From NCBI GenBank assembly GCA_025093555.1, contig JAIWNF010000071.1, forward strand, positions 124,001 to 188,000: a DNA stretch of 64,000 bases, written 5' to 3'. This DNA comes from Circinella umbellata (lineage: Eukaryota; Mucoromycota; Mucoromycetes; Mucorales; Lichtheimiaceae). The notes under the pieces are model-generated. The model ran no database searches and was not told where the DNA came from. It saw only the letters and a list, made by a program, of their open reading frames with translations. How positions within the stretch are numbered: the stretch's first letter is position 1; each line of letters starts with the position of its first letter. The position numbers and the translations under genes were made by a program. Shown here in pieces: positions 25,833 through 36,840 of this stretch.

Positions 25833-27052
25833 GACCTTTTTCCGCTTTTAAAACACTTTTTTTGAAAAGTGTTTAGCATACAGCCAGAACCATTACGAAA
25901 CCCTACCGCAAACCTACCACAGAGGAAGTTCGGAAGGCAGCGGATTCGTTCCGTCTGTCCCCTAAGGATCTTCTTTGCCAGGCCAAAGATAATGAACAAT
26001 ACTACCGTCAGCAATTTGCTCGTGTTAACAAGCTCTGTGAATCCTTGCGAGCCAAAGTCAAGGAACTTGAAACAGCTCTCGAGAAAAAAACAACTCAACC
26101 ACCACCATTTTTGAGCACTCATTCCGTGTTCTCAATGTCCCTCTCACCCATGTCAACTACTTTGGACAGACCAAAAACCACTTTGCCACAAACCTCATTG
26201 ACATTGTCACCACAACCGACATCGTCAAAGTCACCACCAACCAAATCTCACCAAAAGCAACCAACAATCAATCATGAAGCAACCCCACTATCAGCAAATA
26301 GTAAAAATACTACTACTAATCCGACTGTAACAACACCCTCAAAACCTACAGAGCGTATCAAACAGGCTCGTCCTGCACCAACTACTTCTATTAGTCCTAC
26401 CACTCACGAACCACCCAACAAAAAACTTCGACAAGTAATCGATAGTAACCCCGCCAGCATAAATACTATATGTGTAACCAACACTACTGCCAGTAATTTT
26501 TTCCAATTTCCTACTACCCAACCAAAATTCAACTACGTCCATATTCCATGTCAACAACGTACCACAAGACAGGAAACACGCAAACTACTTCGCCACTTGA
26601 ACATCAATACCTCACGTATTTTAGATATCTCTTTCCCTGGTAGAAACATTATCGGTCTACTAGTACACCGCCACTACTTACCAGAAATCATATCCATTAT
26701 GCAAATTGCCAAGATTCCCGTTCTTAAAGATTTTGACCCTACTCACCCGGATAACCTTAAAGATCCAAAGTATAAAAACTGTTCCGCTCCCGAACGAGAA
26801 ACTATTTCCAAGCAATGTCATCGAACTCGATGCCTGCGCGCCATTGCAACGCAACCTTTAACCCTAATTGGTAAAATAGCAAGTTTTTTCAATTCCCAGG
26901 GATGGATCAATCAAGCAGACTATGATCATATCATATCAGGTCCTCGTCAACTGTAACCAACACTAAAGATTCAAATTCTATAGTACCAAAGCCCCATCAG
27001 CTTTGAATCTATAGCACTAAAAAAAAAAAAAAAATCATTTATTATTTAAAAA

Positions 27053-27097
<45 letters not shown>

Positions 27098-27367
27098 AAG
27101 TGACTCTCGCTCTTTTCTCCAACATCACAATTTACCAACCCTTCCATTTAGCATAGATGTTCTCAACCTGCTCTTAGTTACTATAACCGAACCATATTTT
27201 CCTTCTTTTATTTTTGTGTTCCCATTTACTGATGTTGCAACCTCCACATTTTTCCTGCTGCCCCGCAGGTTTTTCAGTACCCCTCTTTGTGAGCTGACGA
27301 GAGCAAGAAGCTGAATCAGCGTGTGCTCAATTAATTTCGTCTTTAATAAAATATATAAATTTCAACG
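25833..27367 (+). mobile_element. ORF1-only non-LTR element ('half-LINE')
   Basis: Lies between two copies of TAGTGTTTATAC. It encodes only an ORF1-like protein (25874-26956), followed by an A-rich stretch ending in roughly 39 A (to about 27095) and a 3' tail of about 270 bp. The last part of the tail (27267-27367) closely matches the tail of the full LINE (32732-32838), including CTGCAGGTTTTTCAGT, AGACGAGAGCAA-like sequence and a terminal TTTCAACG. There is no trace of endonuclease or reverse transcriptase, so mobilisation would need ORF2 from a partner element. It may be 5' truncated, because the frame is already open near its 5' end. Confidence 0.8.
25874..26956 (+). CDS. ORF1-like (gag-like) protein of the half-LINE
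   Basis: The frame is open from just after a TAG at 25871-25873 to the TAA ending at 26956; the first in-frame ATG is at 26135, so the true start is uncertain or lost. The N-terminal part is charged with a short predicted coiled coil (RVNKLCESLRAKVKELETAL), followed by a Pro/Thr/Ser-rich linker. The C-terminal half, from about 26530, is a globular domain with RKLLRHLNINTSRILDI, IIGLLVHRHYLPEI and DFDPTHPDNLKDPKY, clearly related to the C-terminal domain of the full LINE's ORF1 (RKNLRQLGIDNSRLLDI, VVGFLIHNDYATELL, KFDPHNPQYLRDKKY). Probably an RNA-binding/chaperone ORF1 protein; the domain itself is not one I can name. Confidence 0.68.
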
Positions 27368-27379
27368 TAGTGTTTATAC
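27368..27379. repeat. TAGTGTTTATAC target duplication, second of three
   Basis: Separates the 3' end of the half-LINE (…TTTCAACG) from the 5' end of the full LINE (AACAACTC…). Confidence 0.85.
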
Positions 27380-27508
27380 AACAACTCTTTCCTTTTCTCC
27401 TCACTTTTTGAGCGGAAAAACCCTTTTCCAAAAACAAAAAAAAAAACGACCATAACAACACACACAACACAACAACCAAAACCACCATTGACACTAGTCG
27501 CTCGCCGT

Positions 27509-29116
27509 ATGATGGGCAAAACTATTATACGTCGTGATGCCCTGTCTTCTAACAAGCCATCAAATGCAACAAAACAAACGTCCATTCGCCTTACTCTTAA
27601 AAACATTCCTATCCTCAATACCAAATTCAACCTTCACCGTTCTCAAATTGCATGTATCTCTTGCCATGTAAAAGCTCAACTAATTCGTCGCGGCTTTCAA
27701 GACATCAAATTGCCATCTGGCACAAAGACAAAAATACCGCAATTTACATGTAAACATTGCAATAAAAACTGCACGCTCTCTCACCTCAAGGAAGTTTTGA
27801 CAAGTCTTCCTAACACTATCGGCGATAATGATGATGAAGATCACAGTAGCATTGGCAGTTTCATATCCTCTCACCAGGATCATCCTACCAACTTATCAGT
27901 TTCACAACAATGCAACACATCCAACGTAATGATTACTGATTGGGCTGATGAGATACCAGAATCAGATCAACAGCAACTATTCACTGATACACCTCCGCTT
28001 CTTGAGCCACAACAACCTGATCTCAATACTCCAACCCTCCTCGAACGCTTCTCTACTCAACACTTTGAGCATCACCAAGCCATGCCCGAAGTCCTAACTG
28101 CATTAATGAAAACAGTTGACCAACTGACAACTCGCACCGAAAAACAAGAAAAACAAATTACTGATCTTTTAACACTAACGGAACGCCTTCATACTGCTCA
28201 AACAGAATTGATTTCTGCAAAGTCGCGCATTCAAGCTTTGGAAGCTGAGAACCAATCACTCCGTCAACAACACCACCAAACAACATCAACAACACTAGAC
28301 GCACCAACAGGAAGTCTTGAATCACGATATGCATCACTACCACCAACCACTAACACACAACAAAGTAATAATCCCTGGAATGATAATTACAGGGTACAAC
28401 ATATGAAAAACAGAAATCGCACCAAAGTCTCAGCAGCAACCCTCCAAAAAAGAAAAGAAGCAGCAGCACGTGCATTTACTACCCCCTCTGAAACACATGG
28501 TTTCTGCTTTAAATACTTTCCAACACGAGGCCGTAAACCTGTTTCAGACCAGCGAAAAAATCTTCGACAACTGGGCATTGACAACAGCCGTCTTTTAGAT
28601 ATTCATTATCCTGATACCAATGTTGTGGGTTTTCTTATTCATAATGATTATGCTACCGAACTTCTTGACCTTATGAAACAACACAATTTAGAGCCTAATA
28701 CTAAATTTGATCCTCATAATCCTCAATACCTGCGCGATAAAAAATATCTTGATATGTCTCATGACGAACAAATCATCCAAGCTGATCTCATACAATACAA
28801 TCGAATTTTGCGAGCCATCGATTATGTCCGCCAGCCAGTGAAATTCGCTGTCGCTCGATTTTTCTGTCACACCCAAGTTATTACACCAGCAATATTACAA
28901 GATGTATTAAATGGACATAATGTGGCACCACAACAATCATCACGACAACCTTCCCCTGATAGAACAAAGGCTGCAGCAGATCAATTTCGTATAGACTCAC
29001 CAGATAAATCAGAACAAGGACATGACACGGAAATGATCATCGACAATGGACAATTAGAAGATCAAGAAGCACAATTCAGTAATAGTGGTACCACTCATAC
29101 CCCCACTCCCCAATAA
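27509..29116 (+). CDS. LINE ORF1 protein
   Basis: 535 residues from the ATG at 27509; the frame is open a few codons further upstream, without an ATG. Residues about 49-52 (CISC) and a later CKHCNKNC suggest a zinc-binding module. A Glu/Gln-rich region with PEVLTALMKTVDQL and RIQALEAENQSLRQQ is a predicted coiled coil, probably for trimerisation or multimerisation. The C-terminal domain (RKNLRQLGIDNSRLLDI to about residue 430) is shared with the half-LINE protein. By position and features it should bind element RNA in a ribonucleoprotein particle; this role is inferred from LINE ORF1 proteins in general. ORF2 starts only two bases after its stop. Confidence 0.82.
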   Translation: MMGKTIIRRDALSSNKPSNATKQTSIRLTLKNIPILNTKFNLHRSQIACISCHVKAQLIRRGFQDIKLPSGTKTKIPQFTCKHCNKNCTLSHLKEVLTSLPNTIGDNDDEDHSSIGSFISSHQDHPTNLSVSQQCNTSNVMITDWADEIPESDQQQLFTDTPPLLEPQQPDLNTPTLLERFSTQHFEHHQAMPEVLTALMKTVDQLTTRTEKQEKQITDLLTLTERLHTAQTELISAKSRIQALEAENQSLRQQHHQTTSTTLDAPTGSLESRYASLPPTTNTQQSNNPWNDNYRVQHMKNRNRTKVSAATLQKRKEAAARAFTTPSETHGFCFKYFPTRGRKPVSDQRKNLRQLGIDNSRLLDIHYPDTNVVGFLIHNDYATELLDLMKQHNLEPNTKFDPHNPQYLRDKKYLDMSHDEQIIQADLIQYNRILRAIDYVRQPVKFAVARFFCHTQVITPAILQDVLNGHNVAPQQSSRQPSPDRTKAAADQFRIDSPDKSEQGHDTEMIIDNGQLEDQEAQFSNSGTTHTPTPQ

Positions 29117-29118
29117 TT

Positions 29119-32100
29119 ATGATAACTAATAATACAATTAATATCATTCAATGGAATGCTACCGGACTTCAACGACACACTATACATACTGCACTAACAG
29201 AATTTATTAACACTTCTATTTTATTTATTACTGAGACATGGCTTCTCTCCCCTAATCGCTTCCCTACCAATTGGACCCAATATCATACATATGGAATACC
29301 TGTTAAAAGTCACAAATCATACCGTGGCCAAATGGGTATCTCTCTTCTCGTACACCCACATTGCCCCTTTCCTGTTAATTATTTACCTAACCTGTCTCCT
29401 AAATTCCCACACTATTCTCTTTCTTGTACTATTGGTGACACACTTATTCACTGCCTATATTTACCTCCCACACAAAAATTTGATAATCAACTTGCCATCG
29501 AAATATTAGATGAACTACCGAAAGAAATCGATGGTACCAGCCGAACAATCTATTGCGGTGATTTCAATGCACGATTAGGAAACCGGGTTGGTGATCATCT
29601 TTATGATACCCGTGGTAGACTACTTACAACCTGGCTCGCAACAAACGGTATGGTAATTTACAACGAATCACTTGCCTATGGTCAACCAACAAATCTCAAC
29701 CCTCGTGGCACCAGTATAGTCGACCTTTTCTTTGGTACAATACCACTCACTAATTCAGCCATGATTATATATGACAACCTTTCACTATCATCAGATCACA
29801 AAGCAGTACAACTGACATACACCGATAATACTCCACTCCGCACTAAAACCAAACGACTTATGTGGCACCTACAAAAACTTAAAAATCCTGATATATGTAC
29901 TACATATATCAGTACATTTACAGCAAATATTCAACCTATACAACAACGCATTAATGCCTTTCTTGACAATAAAACAACTACAACTATCGAAACCATAGAA
30001 GAGTTCAATCTACAACTTAATGACAGCATCTATAACGCACTTGATAACACTGTAGGCCGTAAAACAACTGCTGAAATAAACAGGTTAAAATGGTTCTGGA
30101 ATCTTGATCTTGAAAAAGCCAAAACCCATCGTGAGACCTGTTATAAAAAATGGAGACGTGCACAACATCCTTCCACAAAATTAAAATGGTGGCTCCAACA
30201 CCAAGAAGCACAAGCTAAGTTTCGATTGGCAGTTAATAGACGACGCGCTGAAACATGGACCTTATTCTGTAAAAAACTCGATCAAGGCGATTTTTCAAAA
30301 GCTACAGCAACTATAAAACGAATAAAAAAAGGCCGCACATTACATTCATCATTTTCTCATCCACATGGCCCTTTAATAGCTGCTAATCGTATGGCTGATC
30401 ATCTTGAAAATATATTCACCAGTAATTTACAGCCACATAACAGCTCTCAATCATCATCACTTCAGACAACTATTATAAATTCAATCAGTACAAATACAGC
30501 AATTGATTCACCATTTACTGAAGAAAACGTTCTCTCTGTTATTTCCCAGCTTTCATCTGGAAAAGCTCCTGGAGCTGATGGTATTAAAGGAGAAATGCTA
30601 AAACCAATCTGCGCACAACTAACCCCTTTTCTTACAGCATTTTATCAATTATGCTGGTTCACATCCAAGACCCCAAAATTATGGCGATTAGCACAAGTAC
30701 TCCCTATACATAAGAAAGGACCAACCGATGACCCTGCAAACTTTCGGCCGATTAGTTTAACATCCATTTTTCGTAAAGTCATGGAAAAATGTATTCAAGA
30801 CCTCCTAGTTTCTACTGCTCCCGCTTTAGATATTGTGCAAGCTGGTTTTCGCCACCAACGTGATGCTCTTAGTCAAGCTCGCTGTCTACAAGAAATATCG
30901 ATGATACACAAACGACACCATGGTTCACCTCCTGTGATAATTGGTCTGGATGTCTCCAAAGCTTATGATACAGTACATCGAGATACTATATGGCGTACTC
31001 TCGAACCACATATACCTCGGTTATTACTTTTATTACTCAAAAATCTATTTGATCAGGTTTCAATTGAAGTATTACTCTCCGATCAAATTTCACGTCAATT
31101 CCATCCACATACTGGAGTTCTACAAGGATCAGTATTGTCCCCAATTCTCTACTCTCATTATATCAACTCTTTACCAACTCTTTTACGTACTGTCGAAGCC
31201 CAAGTTCTTCCATCACGTAGCCTAAAATTCAACAACCTCTTTATCAACAGTCTACTCTACGCAGATGATGTGGCTCTTATTGGCACATGGGATACTATAC
31301 CCTTATTACTGAAAGCATGTGAAGAACATAGTATTAAATTAGGTTATAGATGGAACCCCACGAAATGCATTTATATGTCCATGACTGATCCACCTCCGAA
31401 TCAACTACCACAGCTATATGGAGTCAACCTACAACGAGCAACTAAATTCACATATCTTGGTGTCCCCTTTACTCCAGATGGATGTATCAACACTAATGAA
31501 CTTATTGATCGAAATACTACTGCTGCAGTTTCAGCAATGAATATTATGGCGTCAATTGGTGTGCGCGCACGATGTCTTGGTAAATTACTCAGTACTCGTC
31601 TTTACCGACAATTTATCCGACCCAAGATGGAATATGGTCTGGCCATTGCAAAACTCAATAGAGATGATTACAATATTCTCCAAGAAACCCAAAATACTTG
31701 CCTCCGAAAAATATATGGTACCAAGACTAACCACTCGATGGCCATTATTCACCATCTAGCAAATATTGAATTTATGGTTGATCGTGTTACTACCTTACAA
31801 GCAAAGTTTATATTTCGTTCATATCATATGCCTGATGATGCGTTATTCCCCACCTTATTACCTCAGGTTCGCCAAACAAAAGGTCTCCGTTCCTGGACTT
31901 CCGTCATTAGAAAAAATAAAATTTGGCAATCACTAGATACAACAACACAATTAGACCACCACACGGTAACAAACAATGATCTAAAAACAGCCATCAAACA
32001 ACATATTAAAAGCACACACATACAACGCTGCCAACGCAAGAACAGTAAATTACTCAATCAATGCCGTCAGCAATTGGGAATTGACCCAATTCTATGGCTG

Positions 32101-32508
32101 CCCATGACAGCTACAGAACGTAATTTATGTATCCACTATCGACTAGGTTGGATCACTAATTACCAACAACTGCCATGTCCTAATTGTCACCAAACGACCC
32201 GTCTATCTAAACAACACTTAATTTCCTGCCATCGGGTCCATACGTTTTTATCAATCTCCAAAAACATCAACGACCCTATTTCTTTTATTCTCAACCGACT
32301 TCCCAAAACACCTCCAACATCATACCAAAAACGTGTCTATTGGAAAATCATCTGGCCAAAACTCTGCTTCATTCTACACCAACTACACCGTACTTGCCGT
32401 CCTGAATATTACACCACCCCTTCACCACCAACAAATCAATTTGGGCATTTATTACTACAATGGATTGAACCACCACTTGTACCACCTGCACCCTCTTTCA
32501 ATTTAAAT

Positions 32509-32514
<6 letters not shown>
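29119..32514 (+). CDS. LINE ORF2: endonuclease-reverse transcriptase
   Basis: 1131 residues. Residues 1 to about 235 are an apurinic-type endonuclease domain with the expected catalytic residues: N13 (QWNATGL), E39 (FITETW), D148/N150 (CGDFNARLG), D202, D226/H227 (SSDHKAV). A reverse transcriptase follows: SSGKAPGADGI, ANFRPISLTS, motif A with D611 (GLDVSKAYDTV), motif B GVLQGSVLSPILY and motif C YADD (residues 714-717). The C-terminus has a CCHC knuckle, CPNC...H...C, from about residue 1020. No RNase H domain is obvious. It would nick target DNA and prime reverse transcription from the 3' tail. The ATG follows the ORF1 TAA by two bases (TAATTATG), which suggests reinitiation. All motifs appear intact. 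Confidence 0.95.
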
Positions 32515-32546
<32 letters not shown>

Positions 32547-32838
32547 ACTAACAAACAAACAAACAAACTAAACAACGTATCAGCATTTCTTTTGCCCTGC
32601 TCCACTTCTCCATCTTTCTTTCTGTGACATTGTATCTTCACTACTTTCTCTTTTACCTTAGACGATTCTCACCTCACCCCCCTCATTGTTAACTATGTAC
32701 TGTCGTTTTCAACACACCTTTTCCCTGCATCCCTGCAGGTTTTTCAGTTCCTCTCTTTGTGAACAGACGAGAGCAATAAGCTGCAATCAGCGCGTGTTCA
32801 ATTTAATTTCGTCATTAATAAAATAATAAATTTCAACG

Positions 32839-32850
32839 TAGTGTTTATAC
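32839..32850. repeat. TAGTGTTTATAC target duplication, third of three
   Basis: Right flank of the full LINE; unit 2 resumes directly after it with atacactatcatctc, as in unit 1 after 6936. Confidence 0.88.
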
Positions 32851-33040
32851 ATACACTATCATCTCACTTCATCCTCTTTTTTTTATAGTATTTCAGAATT
32901 CGAGGTCTCATTGATGGCAATATTATTGCCCGTCGGGCGTTCAAAAGATCTCAATTTTCGAAAAATGATGGTGTAAGTCAGTATGCACTTTATTGAACAA
33001 AAAATACTTTGATTTATTTATATTTTTAATCCTTCATACG

Positions 33041-33041
<1 letters not shown>

Positions 33042-33133
<92 letters not shown>
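33042..33133. repeat. (ATT)n microsatellite, expanded in unit 2
   Basis: About 30 ATT units; the homologous site in unit 1 (7127-7150) has only about six. Confidence 0.95.
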
Positions 33134-33135
<2 letters not shown>

Positions 33136-34377
33136 ATAATTATAACGTTATGATATATGGTTTATCACCGGAACTATGGATATATATAGTATAATAGCAC
33201 AGATAAATGGCAATTATGATTTTTTTTAAAACATTAGTTTTGCATTGATATAGAAGTGCTACGCAAGCAAATAATAACTTCGGCATAAATAGTAGGTTAA
33301 AGCCCGACAGCACAAGATTAGTTTGCTATTGAAGAATTCGTTGCTATTGTAGAACAATCTCAGTTGTAAAAGGTGAAAACTTTATCCGATCTGATTACAG
33401 AACAAAGGCATGATCTCAGCTGTCTCCTTTTGGTACAAGAAAAAAGCCCCAATGTGGTAAATATTCTCACGAGCCGCGCTTTATTTATTTTCTAACCTCT
33501 TTTCTTCCTTATAAATTTTTCAAATAGCTAATGATAATACTAATCAATTTTTTGGGAGTAAGAAGTAGGGCAACATTTTTGGTTTTGTGTCACTTCAAAA
33601 ATATTTTGCTCTAGTGATTTTACGCCTTTTTTTATTGTTCCTTTAAAAAGCTTCATTTATAAGCATTATATATTGACCGATAGCTTTTCTGCTGAACCAG
33701 TAGAAAAAAGAAAGTATTTGGATACAAATACTTCGCCGCAAATATTAGGTGCAAAATCATTGACGCAAAATTAATTCGAAGTACAAGATATGGACTCGAC
33801 GCATGTCATCATCCTCAAAGCGATCTAAGACAATATTACAACGATTCTTTTAGACAGGCTTTCGTCAAATGGCTCAATCCTCTTTTTCTGCGGCAAAGTA
33901 AGTAATTTCCTATACTTCTAACACGATTCTACGTTTTCTTTTGCCGTCTTTGTCTTCTTTACTTCGGTTTTTTATTTTTCTGTCTTTTCCTTATTCTACT
34001 GGTCAATTCTTTGATATTTAAGATTATTTTGGGCTATTTATACTATTTGTAGTGACAGAAAAGTGTCATTGCTTCGTCGTAAAAGTGTTATAGCCTCGAC
34101 ATAAATGTGCCGCAGCAAACACTAATAATATCACGTAGTTCGGCACAATAATAATAATAATAGTACTAATAATAGTAATAACAGTAGTACTAATAATAGT
34201 AAATAATAATAATAAACATATAATAAACATAGTAATAATGATGGTGGTTATGCTGGTATAAGATGGTTTTTCATAAATTTTATATGTTACAATATTTAAT
34301 GAGCCGCACGCTGTAGCATTGATAACTAATGATATATGGATGATGATATAATTGATGAATAAAATAATTGTATCTTG
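33134..34377. other. Spacer, no gene seen (unit 2)
   Basis: Homologous to 7150-7549 plus 8577-9436. At about 33535 it holds the empty site of the unit-1 pogo-like element. Confidence 0.65.
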
Positions 34378-34638
34378 ATATTTTGTTTTTCGACGTTGTT
34401 GTACGCGAATCTATGGAGAAGGTGTGGGATGGTTTTACGGTCAACCAAGGTATCAGGACGAGTTTTCAACAAGGATAAAACTATTATATTATAGATAGAT
34501 GTATAATATTGCTTAATTCATATTCATATTCATTTTATAAATATATATAACTTACGTGGATACAGCAACAGAACCTGCACAAGCAAAAATAAACAAAGGA
34601 GCCAACGCAGGATTAGCCTTGACAAGAGATACGATCAT
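34378..34638 (-). pseudogene. Decayed NDUFA4 copy (unit 2)
   Basis: Counterpart of 9437-9702, practically identical, with the same defects: scrambled exon 3, lost donor GT, no recognisable microexon or last exon. Confidence 0.78.
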
Positions 34639-34689
34639 GGTTTTTTTTATGAAAAAGAAAAAAAAAGAGACAAAGTATATAAACTTAAT

Positions 34690-36001
34690 AAACATTATAT
34701 CTTTTAAGTCTAGATCTTGTCTTAATTCTGTCTTCTCCACAACTGCGTATTTGTATCAAAAAAAAATTGCTTTGTTGTTTTCAATTTCTTTTTTTGTAGT
34801 ATTCGATCCTGTTTCACCACTACAGATGCGTTAATCAACTCATCTAGTTAGTAACGCAAAAATTTGGCTCATAGTTGTGTACAATGTAATGAATAACAAT
34901 ACTTACTCAAAAAGCTCAACATTTGTTTTCATAAACATTTTGTCAAGTAAAGAAACAAACTGACGATAAAATGTTGTTTCTGAGTTAATTGCTAGATCAG
35001 TACCCCATATATCAAATGACTGTAATCTGTCAAGAACGTACATTTTAACAGTAAAATAAATAAAGTTAGTTGCAGTCATTTTATTTTTCGGTACATATAA
35101 TATTGACAACTATGAATAACACTTACAAATATTCCATGCAGTCCAAAACCAAGTATCGCTCCGTTTGCTGCTTATGATCACAACTAAGTTCTCCTTTCTT
35201 CGTTTGAATTTTGGTTAAAATCATATCTACATCTTCTTCTTCGTATATAGCAATTCCCTTCAATATCATGCTCTCTTTTTTTTTTCCATAATCTTACCAT
35301 ACGTATTCTCAACATCTTCAGTCATTCCGCGTTTATTAGATACGTTGTTGAAGCGAAGTAAGTAATCAACGTCTTCCTTTTTTAAATTTTCAAGTAGTAA
35401 ATTTTTCATCAATGGATTGACAAAATTGACAGCCCCTAAAAGACAAAGACTATATTATTTATAAATAATAAGTGATTACGATCTAAGGCATATATTCAAG
35501 AATTCAAACACATACAACAACAAAAACTTACTTTATAAACGGTCTACCGAAGGCGCAGTAGCAACTCGTTTATTGGGTACGTCCATTGTTACTTGAAAAG
35601 AAGTTTCAAACTACAACGAACTCTTTTTTTTGGTCGTAGAATTTGTACTAAAGACTAGAAATACTAATAATTAAACATGACTGAATATGTATAAAAATTT
35701 GAACGTCTTCTTTTCGTATCACTGTTTACTTACCTTGGGAGGGATGCTATTGTTTTATTTTACTTTCTCACTTTTAAATAAAAACCGTTTTCACAACAAT
35801 GTTTATAATGTATCAGGCTTGCTTGCATTGAAACCACTTTGACCACAGAGTAAATCTTTTGTTGTTTTCATTTACAAATGATTGAAAACAGGAAACTTTG
35901 GAACGGGTAACAAAAAACAACAGTTGAAATTAGTAGCCTTTGTAGAAAAACATATATGGTTTCAGTAATTAATACCTCTGTAATTTTGCAATGGAGTAGA
36001 C
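34690..36001 (-). pseudogene. Truncated, chimeric family gene copy (E), unit 2
   Basis: Counterpart of the copy at 9750-11062 with the same exon losses and the same extra T in exon 8. It differs in one poly-T run near 35276-35285 (10 instead of 9 T), which changes the frame of exon 6. Non-functional by the same reasoning. Confidence 0.72.
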
Positions 36002-36385
36002 ACATATATTATTCAAATAAAAGGGTACTTGAGAAGAGGAAGTGAGTTTTATTGACGCCACTGAAATTTTTGATAGCAGTGGTTGGGAAGACGTGTAATT
36101 GACAAACAGATATAACTATATATAATGACTGTTTTTAAGGACTTGGAATGGCATTTGTGGTGGGGCACGAGGCTTGAGGAAGCTATTAATTTAATCACAG
36201 TTCAGTGTCGTGATAACAAATAAAAATAGTATTTCACCCGCTCCAACTTGATTTATTTGAAAAGATATAAAGAAAACCACCCCCACACAAAGTCCAAACT
36301 AGATCTTTATTTTCTAAATCACTGAGGTAATTGTTTTAACATTAATCTTTTTGTTTTCACAGTCTTTCCACACTGGTTAAAATTA

Positions 36386-36840
36386 CTGCTGTTGCTCTTT
36401 CTTGACAAGGGACTCTGTATTGTGAAAATCTTTTGCATACAGGTGAATCCAAGTGAGGTAGTGCTCAGACGTAACAATATTATTGCGATGTTCTGACATT
36501 ACTGGAAGCGCATGTCGATACTTGTAGTGGCAGTAGTAGCGATGGTGATTGTTCTGCCGATGGTTTCATTTTTTGGTTAGTATTTTCGTATCTTTTTGTA
36601 TGCCAAGGAGACATGGATTCTAAACGTTGCTATTTTATTTTCTAGTCGCCTGTTCCATGTACAATTGGTGCTGCTGTTGCTCTTTCTTGACAAGGGACTC
36701 TGTATTGTGAAAATCTTTTGCATACAGGTGAATCCAAGTGAGGTAGTGCTCAGACGTAACAATATTATTGCGATGTTCTGACATTACTGGAAGCGCATGT
36801 CGATACTTGTAGTGGCAGTAGTAGCGATGGTGATTGTTCT
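36386..36840. repeat. 285-bp minisatellite, about 1.6 copies (unit 3)
   Basis: One full unit plus partials; it carries a private G-to-A change near 36578 that shortens the plus-strand frame. Confidence 0.93.

Larger units (their letters stand above)
27380..32838 (+). mobile_element. Full-length APE-type non-LTR retrotransposon (LINE)
   Basis: 5459 bp between two TAGTGTTTATAC repeats. A 5' UTR of about 130 bp precedes ORF1 (27509-29116) and ORF2 (29119-32514), both uninterrupted. Downstream of ORF2 is an A-tract of about 30 bp, then a 3' tail of about 290 bp shared at its end with the half-LINE. It has no LTRs. Intact frames, intact catalytic motifs and a clean target duplication indicate a recent insertion. 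It is absent from unit 1 and so postdates the duplication. Clade not determined from sequence alone. Confidence 0.92.
10692..35628. repeat. Tandem segmental duplication, unit 2 (expanded by insertions)
   Basis: Same layout as unit 1, stretched to about 24.9 kb by a 5769-bp CACTA element, a 176-bp MITE, two LINE-type elements of about 7 kb together, eight additional 285-bp repeats and an expanded ATT microsatellite. Removing these leaves about 9.7 kb that aligns to unit 1 end to end. Each insertion site can be compared with an empty site in unit 1, which fixes the element boundaries and target duplications. Confidence 0.93.
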
